From CAVWNR01 sp963756525 (GTDB taxonomy: Bacteria; Actinomycetota; Actinomycetes; Mycobacteriales; Jatrophihabitantaceae), in NCBI GenBank assembly GCA_963756525.1, contig CAVWNR010000001.1, positions 1,302,001 to 1,366,000 on the forward strand: a stretch of DNA of 64,000 bases, in the 5' to 3' direction. This document shows, piece after piece, positions 17,780 to 26,835 of the stretch. How positions within the stretch are numbered: position 1 is the first letter of the stretch; each line of letters begins with the position of its first letter. Under the pieces are notes generated by a model. That model was not told where the DNA came from and made no database searches. It saw only the letters and a program-made list of their open reading frames with translations. A program made the position numbers and the translations under genes.

Positions 17780-18550
17780 CTACGACGGGTCCGGCCGAGA
17801 GGTCCGGTCAGCGGCGAGCGGGTCGCCGACTGCGCCGGTGCCGTCGAGCGGTCCCTGCGCCAGCCGTACCGCGCGGGAACTCCAGCGCGGCACGTCGAGG
17901 GCGAGACCGGCGACGGCACGCAACGCGGCAAGAACGTCGTCGGGTCGTACGGCGGGGGTCGCCTGCCGTACCACCACGTCAAGTATCGCACGCCGCGGGG
18001 CCGACCCGGCGTCGCCGGCCACGACTCGCGCGGTGAGCACCGCTGCCCGGGCGTCGACCGTGCGCCGGCCGTCCTTGGTGAGCCGCTCCACCGGCACGGT
18101 GTCCGCCGCGAGGAATGTCGCGACGTAGGCGACGAGTTCGTCCGGGCCCACCCCGTCCAGCTCGACCTGCCAGTGCGCTGCCTCGATCCGCTCGGCCAGG
18201 GTCTCGGCGCTCGCCTCGACCGCGTCCACGATGTCCAGGCCCGCCGGAAGGGCAGCGTCCAGCGCGTCGCGGAGCCGGTCGACGTCCACCGGCCGCGCCA
18301 GCCCGATCTCGACGTACTCCGCTTCGCTCGCGACCCCGGTCGGTGCGGCCCCGACGTAGGAGACCTTCGGATGCGGGGTGAATCCCCCCGAGTACGCCAT
18401 CGGGACGTCGGCTCGGCGCAACGCCCGCTCGAAGGCACGGGCGAAGTCGCGATGCGAGCAGAAGCGCAGCCGCCCCCGCTTCGCGTAGCGCAGCCGAACA
18501 CGCTGCGCCACCGGCGGCGGTGGCGGCCCTTCCGGCGCACGTCGTGGCAT
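17780..18550 (-). CDS. TIGR03936 family radical-SAM-associated protein (DUF2344)
   Basis: A 256-residue protein beginning VRLRYAKRGRLRFCSHRDFARAFERAL after a short proline stretch, with PMAYSGGFTPHPKVSY near residue 52. This is the conserved partner always found next to the TIGR03960 radical SAM protein, in some species fused to it. The role is unknown. It lies 9 bases downstream of that partner, and rne follows, the conserved actinobacterial order. Confidence 0.9.
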   Translation of the reverse strand: MPRRAPEGPPPPPVAQRVRLRYAKRGRLRFCSHRDFARAFERALRRADVPMAYSGGFTPHPKVSYVGAAPTGVASEAEYVEIGLARPVDVDRLRDALDAALPAGLDIVDAVEASAETLAERIEAAHWQVELDGVGPDELVAYVATFLAADTVPVERLTKDGRRTVDARAAVLTARVVAGDAGSAPRRAILDVVVRQATPAVRPDDVLAALRAVAGLALDVPRWSSRAVRLAQGPLDGTGAVGDPLAADRTSRPDPS

Positions 18551-18559
18551 GCTGTGCGC

Positions 18560-20473
18560 TCAGCGAGTGAGCAGCGGCAGCAGCGACCTGCCGGTGGGGC
18601 CGATCTGGATGTCGGTGCCCATCGCGTCGCAGACCCCGCAGTCGAAGCACGGCGTCCACCGGCAGTCGTCCTGCTCGAACTCGGCGAGCGCGTCCTGCCA
18701 GTCGTCCCACAGCCACTGCTTGTCCAGCCCGGAGTCGAGGTGATCCCAGGGCAGCACCTCGTCACCAACGCGTTCCCGGGTGGTGAACCACTCGAGATCG
18801 ACGCCGGCAAGCTCCTCAGCCGCGGCACGGGTCCAGCGCTCGAAGCAGAAGTGCTCACTCCAGCCGTCGAAGCGCCCGCCATCGCGCCAGACCCGCTCGA
18901 TCACCGCGCCGACGCGCCGGTCGCCACGGGAGAGCAGGCCCTCGATCAGCGACGGCTCGCCGTCGTGGTAGCGCATGCCGACGTTGCGGCCCAGCGAGCG
19001 GTTGGCGTTGATCGCCGCGCGGAGCTTGCGCAGCCGTGCGTCGATCACCTCGGGGGAGGCTTGCGCGGCCCACTGGAACGGGGTGTGCGGCTTGGGCACG
19101 AACCCGCCGATCGACACGGTGCACCGGATGTCCTTGCTGCCCGCCGCCTCCCGCCCGGCGCGGATGACGTCGTGGGCCATGTCGGCGATCTCGAGAACGT
19201 CCTCGTCGGTCTCAGTCGGCAGGCCGCACATGAAGTAGAGCTTCACCTGCCGCCAGCCGTGCCCGTACGCCGTGGCGACGGTGCGGATCAGGTCGTCCTT
19301 GCTCACCATCTTGTTGATCACTCGACGGAGCCGCTCGGAGCCGCCCTCCGGAGCGAACGTGAGCCCGGATCGCCTGCCGTTGCGGGAGAACTCGTTGGCC
19401 AGGTCGATGTTGAACGCGTCGACTCGGGTGGACGGCAGCGAGAGGCTGACCCGGTCGTCTTCGTAGCGGTCGGCGAGCTGCTTGGCGATGTCGCCGATCT
19501 CAGAGTGGTCGGCACTCGACAGCGAGAGCAGCCCGACTTCCTCGAAACCCGTCGCGGCAAGGCCGCTCTCCACCATCTGACCGATCCCTTGCAGGGATCG
19601 CTCACGGACCGGACGGGTGATCATGCCCGCCTGGCAGAACCGGCAGCCCCGGGTGCAGCCGCGAAAGATCTCCACGCTCATCCGCTCGTGCACCGATTCA
19701 GCCAGCGGCACAAGGGGTTTCTTCGGGTACGGCCAGTTGTCGAGATCCATGACGGTGTGCTTGCGCACGCGGTCGGGCACGCCCGGACGGTTCGGGGTGA
19801 CCGCCGCGATCCGCCCGTCCGCCAGATAGGCCACGTCGTAGAACCGTGGCACGTACACGCCCCCGGTGCGCGCCAGCCGGAGCAGCAGCGCGTCGCGGCT
19901 CACGCCGTCGCGCTTCGCGTCGCGGACGATCTCGGTGATCGTCGCGACGATCTGCTCGCCGTCGCCGAGCACTGCGGCATCGACGAAATCGGCGATCGGC
20001 TCGGGGTTGAAGGACGCGTGGCCGCCGGCGATCACGATCGGGTGCGTCTCGTCACGGTCGGCCGCGTGCAGCGGGATACCGGCGAGATCCAGCGCGGTGA
20101 GCAGGTTGGTGTAGCCGAGCTCGGTGGCGAAGCTCACGCCGAGGATGTCGAACGCCCCGACCGGACGGTGCGCGTCGACCGTGAACTGCGGCACGCCGTG
20201 CTCACGCAGCAGCGCCTCGAGGTCCGGCCAGACGGCGTAGGTACGCTCGGCCAGCGCGTCCGGCCGCTCGTTGATGAGCTCGTACAGGATCTGCACGCCC
20301 TGGTTGGGCAGGCCGACCTCGTACGCGTCGGGGTACATCAGCGCCCAGCGGACGTCGACCGAGTCCCAGTCCTTGACACGCGCGTTCAGCTCGCCGCCGA
20401 CGTACTGGATCGGCTTGGTGACCAACGGCAGCAGCGGCTCGAGCCGCTCGAACAGGGACTGCACGGGCCTCAT
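18560..20473 (-). CDS. TIGR03960 family B12-binding/radical SAM protein
   Basis: A 637-residue protein from ATG 20473 (MRPVQSLFERLEPLL); a GTG seven codons upstream is also open. The N-terminal part resembles a B12-binding domain (GVSFATELGYTNLLTALDLAG, IVIAGGHASFNPEP), and the radical SAM cysteine motif is RGCTRGCRFCQAG at about residue 265 (CxxxCxxC). Additional cysteines near the C-terminus (CFDCGVCDAMG) may bind a second cluster. Substrate unknown; the adjacent TIGR03936 protein is its constant partner. Confidence 0.92.
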   Translation of the reverse strand: MRPVQSLFERLEPLLPLVTKPIQYVGGELNARVKDWDSVDVRWALMYPDAYEVGLPNQGVQILYELINERPDALAERTYAVWPDLEALLREHGVPQFTVDAHRPVGAFDILGVSFATELGYTNLLTALDLAGIPLHAADRDETHPIVIAGGHASFNPEPIADFVDAAVLGDGEQIVATITEIVRDAKRDGVSRDALLLRLARTGGVYVPRFYDVAYLADGRIAAVTPNRPGVPDRVRKHTVMDLDNWPYPKKPLVPLAESVHERMSVEIFRGCTRGCRFCQAGMITRPVRERSLQGIGQMVESGLAATGFEEVGLLSLSSADHSEIGDIAKQLADRYEDDRVSLSLPSTRVDAFNIDLANEFSRNGRRSGLTFAPEGGSERLRRVINKMVSKDDLIRTVATAYGHGWRQVKLYFMCGLPTETDEDVLEIADMAHDVIRAGREAAGSKDIRCTVSIGGFVPKPHTPFQWAAQASPEVIDARLRKLRAAINANRSLGRNVGMRYHDGEPSLIEGLLSRGDRRVGAVIERVWRDGGRFDGWSEHFCFERWTRAAAEELAGVDLEWFTTRERVGDEVLPWDHLDSGLDKQWLWDDWQDALAEFEQDDCRWTPCFDCGVCDAMGTDIQIGPTGRSLLPLLTR

Positions 20474-20515
20474 GCTACGTGCGGCCCGGGCCACCGCTGA
20501 CTCGTTCAGCTGCGG

Positions 20516-20938
20516 TCAGGCAGGGTGCGGGAACCAGAGCCCGATCTCCCGGGCGGCGGACTCTGTCGAGTCGGAGCCGTGCACCAGGTTCTGCTGCACC
20601 GGCAGGCCCCAATCGCGGCCCAGGTCGCCGCGGATGGTGCCCGGCAGCGCAACCATAGGGTCGGTGGCGCCGGCAAGCGCCCGGAAGCCCTCGACCACCC
20701 GGTGGCCCTCCGCGACGAGGGCGAACACCGGACCGGACGACATGAAATCGACCAGCGGCGCGTAGAACGGCTTGCCGACGTGCTCGGCGTAGTGGGCGGC
20801 GAGCAACTCTTCGGACGGCACTCGAATGTCGACGGCCACCAGGCTGTAGCCCTTCGCCTCGACCCGGCGCAGGATCTCCCCCACCAGGCCCCGGCGCACG
20901 CCATCAGGCTTGACGAGGACCAGGGTGCGTTCGGTCAC
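20516..20938 (-). CDS. ndk: Nucleoside diphosphate kinase
   Basis: Transfers the gamma phosphate between nucleoside triphosphates and diphosphates through a phosphohistidine. The product is 140 residues, normal length. It begins ERTLVLVKPDGVRRGLVGEI and carries the active-site histidine in QQNLVHGSDS near residue 120. It sits 17 bases downstream of the DUF4233 gene, at the end of the valS-GNAT-folC-DUF4233-ndk run. Confidence 0.97.
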   Translation of the reverse strand: MTERTLVLVKPDGVRRGLVGEILRRVEAKGYSLVAVDIRVPSEELLAAHYAEHVGKPFYAPLVDFMSSGPVFALVAEGHRVVEGFRALAGATDPMVALPGTIRGDLGRDWGLPVQQNLVHGSDSTESAAREIGLWFPHPA

Positions 20939-20955
20939 GGTCGGCAGCGTATCGA

Positions 20956-21396
20956 TCAGGACACCAGCATGCGGATACCGCCCGGCGTCCCGACCAGCTC
21001 ATGGCGCAGGTTGAGGACGTAGAGCCACACGCCGATAAAGAGCGCGCCTACGACGAAGAAGGCGTGCACCCAGAGCCCGACAGCCAGGAACGGCAACTGC
21101 AGCAGCGTGCCCACTCCGATCCCCCACGGCCGTCGCAGCAGGAACGCGACCGCCACCAGCACGGCCGCGAAGCCGATCAACAGGCCGGTCTTGGTCGGCC
21201 CCAGGCCGACCGGTGTCTGGGCGATCGCGCGCGGCACGAGCAGGACGCAGAACGCCTCGAGACAGAGCACGGCGGCCAGCGCGCCACGCGTTGCCTTGTT
21301 CGCCCGCATCCGCCGGGCGGCCAGCTCGTCTTCGGAAAGCTGCTCTGGTTCAGGCGGGTCGGGCGTCTCGACAGGCTCCCGCGGGTCGGGCGTCAC
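20956..21396 (-). CDS. DUF4233 membrane protein
   Basis: A 146-residue protein from GTG 21396, overlapping the folC stop (GTGA). After a Pro/Glu-rich start it has a charged segment and about four transmembrane helices (roughly residues 38-55, 70-88, 93-111, 112-130). DUF4233 genes sit between folC and ndk across Actinobacteria, matching Rv2446c. Function unknown. Confidence 0.88.
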   Translation of the reverse strand: MTPDPREPVETPDPPEPEQLSEDELAARRMRANKATRGALAAVLCLEAFCVLLVPRAIAQTPVGLGPTKTGLLIGFAAVLVAVAFLLRRPWGIGVGTLLQLPFLAVGLWVHAFFVVGALFIGVWLYVLNLRHELVGTPGGIRMLVS

Positions 21397-22760
21397 GGGT
21401 CGGGCCTGGCCAAGAGCGTGCGCGCCTCCCCCGCCGTGATCACCGATCCGGTGATCAGCACGCCGGCGCCGGTCAGCAGGTCGTCGGGGCTCTGCTCGGC
21501 GAGCCGGACCGCGGTTTCGATGGCGTCGTCCAGCCGCGGCTCGACCGTCACCCGCTCCGGCCCGAACACGTCGACGGCGACCGCCGCCAGCTCGTCGGCC
21601 GCCAGCGTGCGATCCGCAGAGTTCTGCGTCACCACCAACTCGTCCAGCACCGGTTCGAGCCGTTCGAGCATCGCGCGAGCGTCCTTGTCCGCGAGCACGG
21701 CGACCACGCCCACCAGGCGACGGAAGTCGAACGCATCCTCGATCGCGGCTACCGTCGCGGCCATGCCATGCGCGTTGTGCGCGGCGTCCACGAGGATGGT
21801 CGGCGCGGCACGCACCGGTTCCAGGCGCCCTGGCGAGCGCACGCCGGCGAACGCCGAGCGCACGATGTCGACGTCGAGCGGACCGCTCGCGGCGCCGGCG
21901 CCGAAGAACGCCTCGACGGCGGCCAGCGCGAGCACCGCGTTCTGGGCCTGGAACGGGCCGTGCAGGGGCAGGAACACTTCGTCGTACACCCCACCGAGGC
22001 CCTGCAGCCGCAGCAGCTGCCCGCCGACGGCGACCTGCCGGTCCAAGACGCCGAACTCGAGCCCCTCGCGGGCGACCGTGGCCTGCACCTCGGCTGCCCG
22101 GCGCAACAGCTCGGCGGCCGCGTCCGCGGGCTGCGCGGCGAGGACGGCGCTGGCGCCGGGCTTGATGATGCCGGCCTTCTCGCGGGCGATGCTCGCGACC
22201 GTGTTGCCCAGGTAGCGGGTGTGGTCGAGCCCGATCGGTGCGACGACGGCCACCTCGGCGTCGATCACGTTGGTGTTGTCCCAGGTACCGCCCATGCCGA
22301 CTTCCACGACGGCGAGATCCACCGGTGCGTCGGCGAAGATCGAGAAGGCCAGCGCGGTGACGATCTCGAAGAAGGAGAGCGGCACGTCGAACTGGCCGTC
22401 GACCAGCTCGATGTAGGGCACCAACTCGCGGTAGCCGTCGACGAATGTGCGTTCGTTCACCGGTTCGCCATCCACGACGATCCGTTCGGTGACGCTGGCC
22501 AGGTGGGGGCTGGTGTAGCGGCCGGTGCGCACGCCGAAAGCGCGAGCCAGCTCGTCGATCATACGGGCGGAGCTGGTCTTGCCGTTGGTGCCGGTGATGT
22601 GCACCGATCGGAAGGCCCGTTGCGGGTCGCCGAGCAGGTTGACCAGCGCCCACATCCGCTCGTTGGTCGGGTGAACGTGGCCCTCGCCGCGGCGGCTGAA
22701 GATCTCCGACTCGACCTGCCGCAGCAGCGCCCCGTACTTCTGCGCCTCGGTGACCGCCAC
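21393..22760 (-). CDS. folC: Folylpolyglutamate synthase / dihydrofolate synthase
   Basis: Mur-ligase-family enzyme adding glutamate to folates. The product is about 455 residues if translation begins at GTG 22760 (VAVTEAQKYGALLRQVE); an earlier frame is open into the GNAT gene but is non-coding. The P-loop is ITGTNGKTSSARM, followed by TSPHLASVTERI and VEVGMGGTWDNTNVI, and VDAAHNAHG in the C-terminal domain. Downstream DUF4233 is coupled by GTGA. Confidence 0.94.
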   Translation of the reverse strand: MAVTEAQKYGALLRQVESEIFSRRGEGHVHPTNERMWALVNLLGDPQRAFRSVHITGTNGKTSSARMIDELARAFGVRTGRYTSPHLASVTERIVVDGEPVNERTFVDGYRELVPYIELVDGQFDVPLSFFEIVTALAFSIFADAPVDLAVVEVGMGGTWDNTNVIDAEVAVVAPIGLDHTRYLGNTVASIAREKAGIIKPGASAVLAAQPADAAAELLRRAAEVQATVAREGLEFGVLDRQVAVGGQLLRLQGLGGVYDEVFLPLHGPFQAQNAVLALAAVEAFFGAGAASGPLDVDIVRSAFAGVRSPGRLEPVRAAPTILVDAAHNAHGMAATVAAIEDAFDFRRLVGVVAVLADKDARAMLERLEPVLDELVVTQNSADRTLAADELAAVAVDVFGPERVTVEPRLDDAIETAVRLAEQSPDDLLTGAGVLITGSVITAGEARTLLARPDP

Positions 22761-22816
22761 GACCGACCAGTCTACGGACGGCCGGCTCGGGGGCCCTACC
22801 GTGTTGATCCCGACGT

Positions 22817-23296
22817 CTAACGCAACAGCAACTCCATCAGGATCTCGTCCGGGCCCTGGATAGCGCCCGGGTACCTGCCCACCTCGCGAAAACCCTTGCG
22901 GCGGTAGAAGGCCGCGGCCTGCTCGTTGCCCTCGGTGTGGTCCAGCCGCAGCCGGTCGGCCGACGAGGGCAACGAGTCGATCGCCGCCGCGAGCAGTGCC
23001 GCGCCAACGCCGGCGCCCTGCGCGGACGGCACGACGTAGAGCTTCCACAGCATCGGCACGCCGTCGTGCTCGCCCAGCGAGGCCATGCCGACCACCGCGC
23101 CGTCCTGTTCCGCGACGAACACCCCGCCCCGGCGGATGGAATCCAGCACCGCGTCGCGCGACCACCACCTCGCCAGCCCCTGCTCGACATATGCCGCGCC
23201 CGCGATCGGACCGTACGTCGCGGGCCAGGTCTGCAGGCCGACCTCGCGCACGGCGTCCGCGTCCGCCTCGGTGGCGGCCCGGACGGTGACGCTCAT
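22817..23296 (-). CDS. GNAT family N-acetyltransferase
   Basis: A 159-residue acetyltransferase from ATG 23296, overlapping the valS stop (ATGA). The acetyl-CoA binding segment is LYVVPSAQGAGVGAALL and the C-terminal part FYRRKGFREVGRYPG is typical of GNAT folds. Substrate unknown. Coupling to valS suggests co-expression rather than a shared pathway. Confidence 0.87.
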   Translation of the reverse strand: MSVTVRAATEADADAVREVGLQTWPATYGPIAGAAYVEQGLARWWSRDAVLDSIRRGGVFVAEQDGAVVGMASLGEHDGVPMLWKLYVVPSAQGAGVGAALLAAAIDSLPSSADRLRLDHTEGNEQAAAFYRRKGFREVGRYPGAIQGPDEILMELLLR

Positions 23297-25899
23297 GCCG
23301 GCGGCAGCGCGTCCGTCGCGGCCTGTAGACGCGTGATGTCGGCCTCCGCCGCGGCGAGCCGCGCGCGCACCTGCTCGACCACTGCGGGCGGTGCGTTGCC
23401 GGTGAACGCCTCGTTGGCGAGCTTGCCGGCGTTGCGGTCGCGATCCTTCTGCGCAGCCGCGAGGTCCTTCGTCAGCCGCGCCCGCTCCGCCCGGACGTCG
23501 ACGGCACCGGAGAGATCGACCTGGACGGTCACCCCGCCCGCCGTCGTGACCGACGCGGTGGCGGCGAAGCCGTCGGCGGGCTCGTCGAGGCGGAGCAGTG
23601 CGCGCACCGCCCGCTCGTCGCCGACCGGACCGGCGATGCGCGCGGGCACCCGCTGCGACGGCCTGACGCCCTGGTCGGACCGGAACCGCCGCACCTCGGT
23701 CACCACCGCCTGCAGCCGGGCCAGCGACGCCTCCGCCTCGGCGTCGACGCGCGCCGGGTCGGCGGCCGGCCACGGCGTGACCACCACCGACTCGCCGCCG
23801 GTCAGCGCGGTCCACAGCGCCTCGGTGACGAACGGGACCATCGGGTGCAGCAGGCGCAGCAGCACGTCGAGCACCTCACCGAGCACCCGCCGGGTGACAG
23901 CGGCGGTCTCCCCGGACGCGAGCCGCACCTTCGCCAGCTCGACGTACCAGTCGCAGACCTCGTCCCAGGCGAAGTGGTAGAGCACGTCGGCGATCTTGGC
24001 GAACTCGTAGCGCTCATAGAGCGCATCCACCTCGGCGATCACCCGGTTCAGCCGCGAGACGATCCAGGCGTCGGGGCCGGTCAGCTGGTGCGGCAGCTCA
24101 CCTGCCAAGGTGGCACCGTTGAGCAGCGCGAACCGGGTCGCGTTCCACAGCTTGTTGCAGAAGTTCCGCGCGCCGACGACCCATTCCTCGTTGATGGCCT
24201 GGTCGGCGCCGGGGTTCGCCCCCTGCAGCAGCGAGAGCCGCACCGCGTCGGCGCCGTGCGCGTCGATCCACATCAGCGGGTCGACCACGTTGCCGCGTGA
24301 CTTGGACATCTTCTTGCCGTGCGCGTCACGGACCAGCCCGTGCAGCAACACCGTCCTGAAGGGCACCGAATCCTCGGGGCCGCGGTCGTGCATCGCGTAC
24401 AGCCCGAACAGCATCATCCGCACGACCCAGAAGAAGAGGATGTCGTAACCGGTGACCAGCACGGTGGTCGGGTAATAGCGGCGCAAGTCGTCGGTGTCGT
24501 CCGGCCAGCCCAGCGTCGAGAACGGCCACAGTGCCGAGGAGAACCACGTGTCGAGCACGTCCTCGTCCTGGACCCAGCCAGACGGCGGCTTCTCGTCCGG
24601 GCCGAAGCAGGCGTCGTCGCCGTCGGGTGAGTACCACACCGGGATGCGATGGCCCCACCACAGCTGGCGGCTGATGCACCAGTCACGCAACGAGTCGACC
24701 CAGGAGAAGTAGCGCGCCGCCATCGACGCCGGCTCGATGACCACGCGGCCGTCGCGCACCGCGTCGCCAGCGGCCTTGGCGAGCGTCTCCACTCGCACGA
24801 ACCACTGCAGCGAGAGGCGCGGTTCGACCACCGTGTCGCAGCGCGAGCAGTGCCCCACCGAGTGCCGGTACGGGCGCTTCACGTCGACGATCCGGCCGTC
24901 CTCGCGCAGTGCGGCGACGATCGCAAATCGCGCCTCGAGGCGGTCAAGACCCTTGAACGGCCCGGGCGCGGTGATCACCGCCCGCTCGTCCATGATCGTC
25001 AGCGCTGGCAGGTCGTGCCGGCGGCCGATCTCGAAGTCGTTCGGGTCGTGCGCCGGTGTCACCTTCACCGCGCCGGTGCCGAAGCTCGGATCGACGTGCT
25101 CATCGACGATCACCGGGATGCGGCGATTCGTCAGCGGCAGGGCGACCTCTCTGCCGACGAGATGCCGGTACCGCTCGTCGTCGGGATGCACGGCGACCGC
25201 GGTGTCACCGAGCATCGTTTCCGGGCGGGTCGTCGCCACCACGATCGAAGCGTCGCTGTCGCCGTAGCGGATCGAGACGAGTTCGCCGTCCTCGTCCTCG
25301 TGGTCGACCTCGATGTCGGAAAGCGCGGTGAGGTCGCGCGGGCACCAGTTGATGATCCGTTCGGCGCGGTAGATCAGGTCATCGTCGTAGAGCCGTTTGA
25401 AGATCGTCTGGACGGCGCGGCTCAGGCCGTCGTCCATCGTGAATCGTTCCCGGGTCCAGTCGACGCTGTCGCCGAGCCGGCGCATCTGGCCGAGTATCTG
25501 CCCGCCGTAGCGCTCCTTCCACTGCCACGCCTTGCCGATGAACTCCTCTCGCGTGTAGTCGAAGCGGCCCTTGCCCTCGGTCTCGGCCAGGTTGCGCTCG
25601 ACCAGGTTCTGCACCGCGATGGACGCGTGGTCCATGCCGGGGAGCCAGAGTGCGTCGTACCCGCGCATGCGGGCGCGCCGGGTCAGGGTGTCCATCTCCG
25701 AATGCTCGAGCGCGTGGCCGATGTGCAGGCGGTCGGTCACGTTGGGCGGCGGAATGACGATGGAGAACGGCGGCTTGCCACTCTCCGGATCCGCGCTGAA
25801 GTAGCCGCGCTCGACCCACCGCTCGTAGAGCGGCCCCTCTACCTCTGCCGGCGTGTACTGGGGCGGCAGATCGGGGCGCGGGTTCGGTTCGGCGGCCAT
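23293..25899 (-). CDS. valS: Valyl-tRNA synthetase
   Basis: Class I synthetase of 868 residues charging tRNA-Val. The HIGH motif lies in PPPNVTDRLHIGHAL near residue 59, the editing domain carries TTRPETMLGDTAVAV, the KMSKS loop is HGKKMSKSRGN, and the C-terminal coiled-coil arm (about residues 800-865) is present. Only 24 bases separate its start from the divergent GNAT gene, so there is no room for a T-box leader. Confidence 0.97.
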   Translation of the reverse strand: MAAEPNPRPDLPPQYTPAEVEGPLYERWVERGYFSADPESGKPPFSIVIPPPNVTDRLHIGHALEHSEMDTLTRRARMRGYDALWLPGMDHASIAVQNLVERNLAETEGKGRFDYTREEFIGKAWQWKERYGGQILGQMRRLGDSVDWTRERFTMDDGLSRAVQTIFKRLYDDDLIYRAERIINWCPRDLTALSDIEVDHEDEDGELVSIRYGDSDASIVVATTRPETMLGDTAVAVHPDDERYRHLVGREVALPLTNRRIPVIVDEHVDPSFGTGAVKVTPAHDPNDFEIGRRHDLPALTIMDERAVITAPGPFKGLDRLEARFAIVAALREDGRIVDVKRPYRHSVGHCSRCDTVVEPRLSLQWFVRVETLAKAAGDAVRDGRVVIEPASMAARYFSWVDSLRDWCISRQLWWGHRIPVWYSPDGDDACFGPDEKPPSGWVQDEDVLDTWFSSALWPFSTLGWPDDTDDLRRYYPTTVLVTGYDILFFWVVRMMLFGLYAMHDRGPEDSVPFRTVLLHGLVRDAHGKKMSKSRGNVVDPLMWIDAHGADAVRLSLLQGANPGADQAINEEWVVGARNFCNKLWNATRFALLNGATLAGELPHQLTGPDAWIVSRLNRVIAEVDALYERYEFAKIADVLYHFAWDEVCDWYVELAKVRLASGETAAVTRRVLGEVLDVLLRLLHPMVPFVTEALWTALTGGESVVVTPWPAADPARVDAEAEASLARLQAVVTEVRRFRSDQGVRPSQRVPARIAGPVGDERAVRALLRLDEPADGFAATASVTTAGGVTVQVDLSGAVDVRAERARLTKDLAAAQKDRDRNAGKLANEAFTGNAPPAVVEQVRARLAAAEADITRLQAATDALPPA

Positions 25900-25923
25900 G
25901 CCCGGATTGTAGGAAGGAGCGCC

Positions 25924-26802
25924 GTGCCGATTTCGGTTGGCGACGCGCGCGATGATCGGAGCGTGACCCTGCGCGTGACCAGCGATCCCGTTGAGATCCG
26001 GGACCTGCTAGACATCCGGCTCGCCGCCGACCCGGTGCGCGGCACCGTGCTCGGCACGATCCGGCTCGCGCTGGGCTGGCCGGACGCCCGAGGATGGTGC
26101 GCGGCCGCGCCCGACGGTTCGGCCGTCGCCGTCCGCTCTCATCCGAGCTATCCGGTCGTTCTGGAGGGCTGCTGGGCCGATGAGCCGCGACGGGAGTTGG
26201 CGCGTGTACTCGCGGACCTCCCCGACCTGGCCGGGCTCTCCGGCGCGAAGAGTGCCGTCGATGCGGTGGCGGCTGGGCTGCCGCCGGCGGCGCACCGGAT
26301 GGCCTCCCGGCTGTACCGGCTCGACATGCTCATCGACTTGGTTGGCGTCGACGGGCGCCCGCGCCGGGCTACCGACGACGACCGTCCGCTCGTCGTCGAC
26401 TGGTACTGGGCGTTCGGCGCTGAGGCGCATGCGGACTTCACCGGCGTCGACCAGTACGTTGACGAGGCGCTGGCGCACGGCGGCTGCTGGCTGTGGTGCG
26501 TCGACGGCGAAGCTGTGTCGCTCGCCACCCGCCGTCCGGTGGTAGCGGGCAGCGCCCGGGTCGGGCCGGTCTACACGCCACCCCGGCTGCGCGGGCGGGG
26601 CTACGGCTCGGCGGTGACCGCGGCGGCGACACGGCACATCCTCGACGACGGCGCGATCCCGGTGCTGTTCACCGACCTGGCCAACCCGACGTCCAACGAG
26701 ATCTACCAGCGCCTCGGCTACCACCCGGTCGAGGACCGCACCCAACTCCGGTTCCGCCGAACCCCGAATCGTGATCAGGACCCCGTCAGCCGCCGTGCGT
26801 GA
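25924..26802 (+). CDS. GNAT family N-acetyltransferase (two-domain type)
   Basis: A 292-residue protein from GTG 25924, chosen because AGGAAGGAG lies four bases upstream. The N-terminal 130 residues look like a degenerate acetyltransferase half; the C-terminal half carries VGPVYTPPRLRGRGYGSAVTAAATRHIL and LANPTSNEIYQRLGY, classic acetyl-CoA-binding motifs. Divergent from valS and convergent with clpX (33 bases between stops). Substrate unknown. Confidence 0.85.
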   Translation: MPISVGDARDDRSVTLRVTSDPVEIRDLLDIRLAADPVRGTVLGTIRLALGWPDARGWCAAAPDGSAVAVRSHPSYPVVLEGCWADEPRRELARVLADLPDLAGLSGAKSAVDAVAAGLPPAAHRMASRLYRLDMLIDLVGVDGRPRRATDDDRPLVVDWYWAFGAEAHADFTGVDQYVDEALAHGGCWLWCVDGEAVSLATRRPVVAGSARVGPVYTPPRLRGRGYGSAVTAAATRHILDDGAIPVLFTDLANPTSNEIYQRLGYHPVEDRTQLRFRRTPNRDQDPVSRRA

Positions 26803-26835
26803 CGGTCAAGCGGGTCGTGATCTGGCGCCCGGGGG

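Noticed and set aside
24649..25923. Long plus-strand open frame joined to the GNAT gene
   Set aside because: It is antisense to valS, whose synthetase motifs are unambiguous; a ribosome binding site and GTG at 25924 mark the true start.
25900..25923. T-box or leader in front of valS
   Set aside because: Only 24 bases separate valS from the divergent GNAT gene start; no structure fits.
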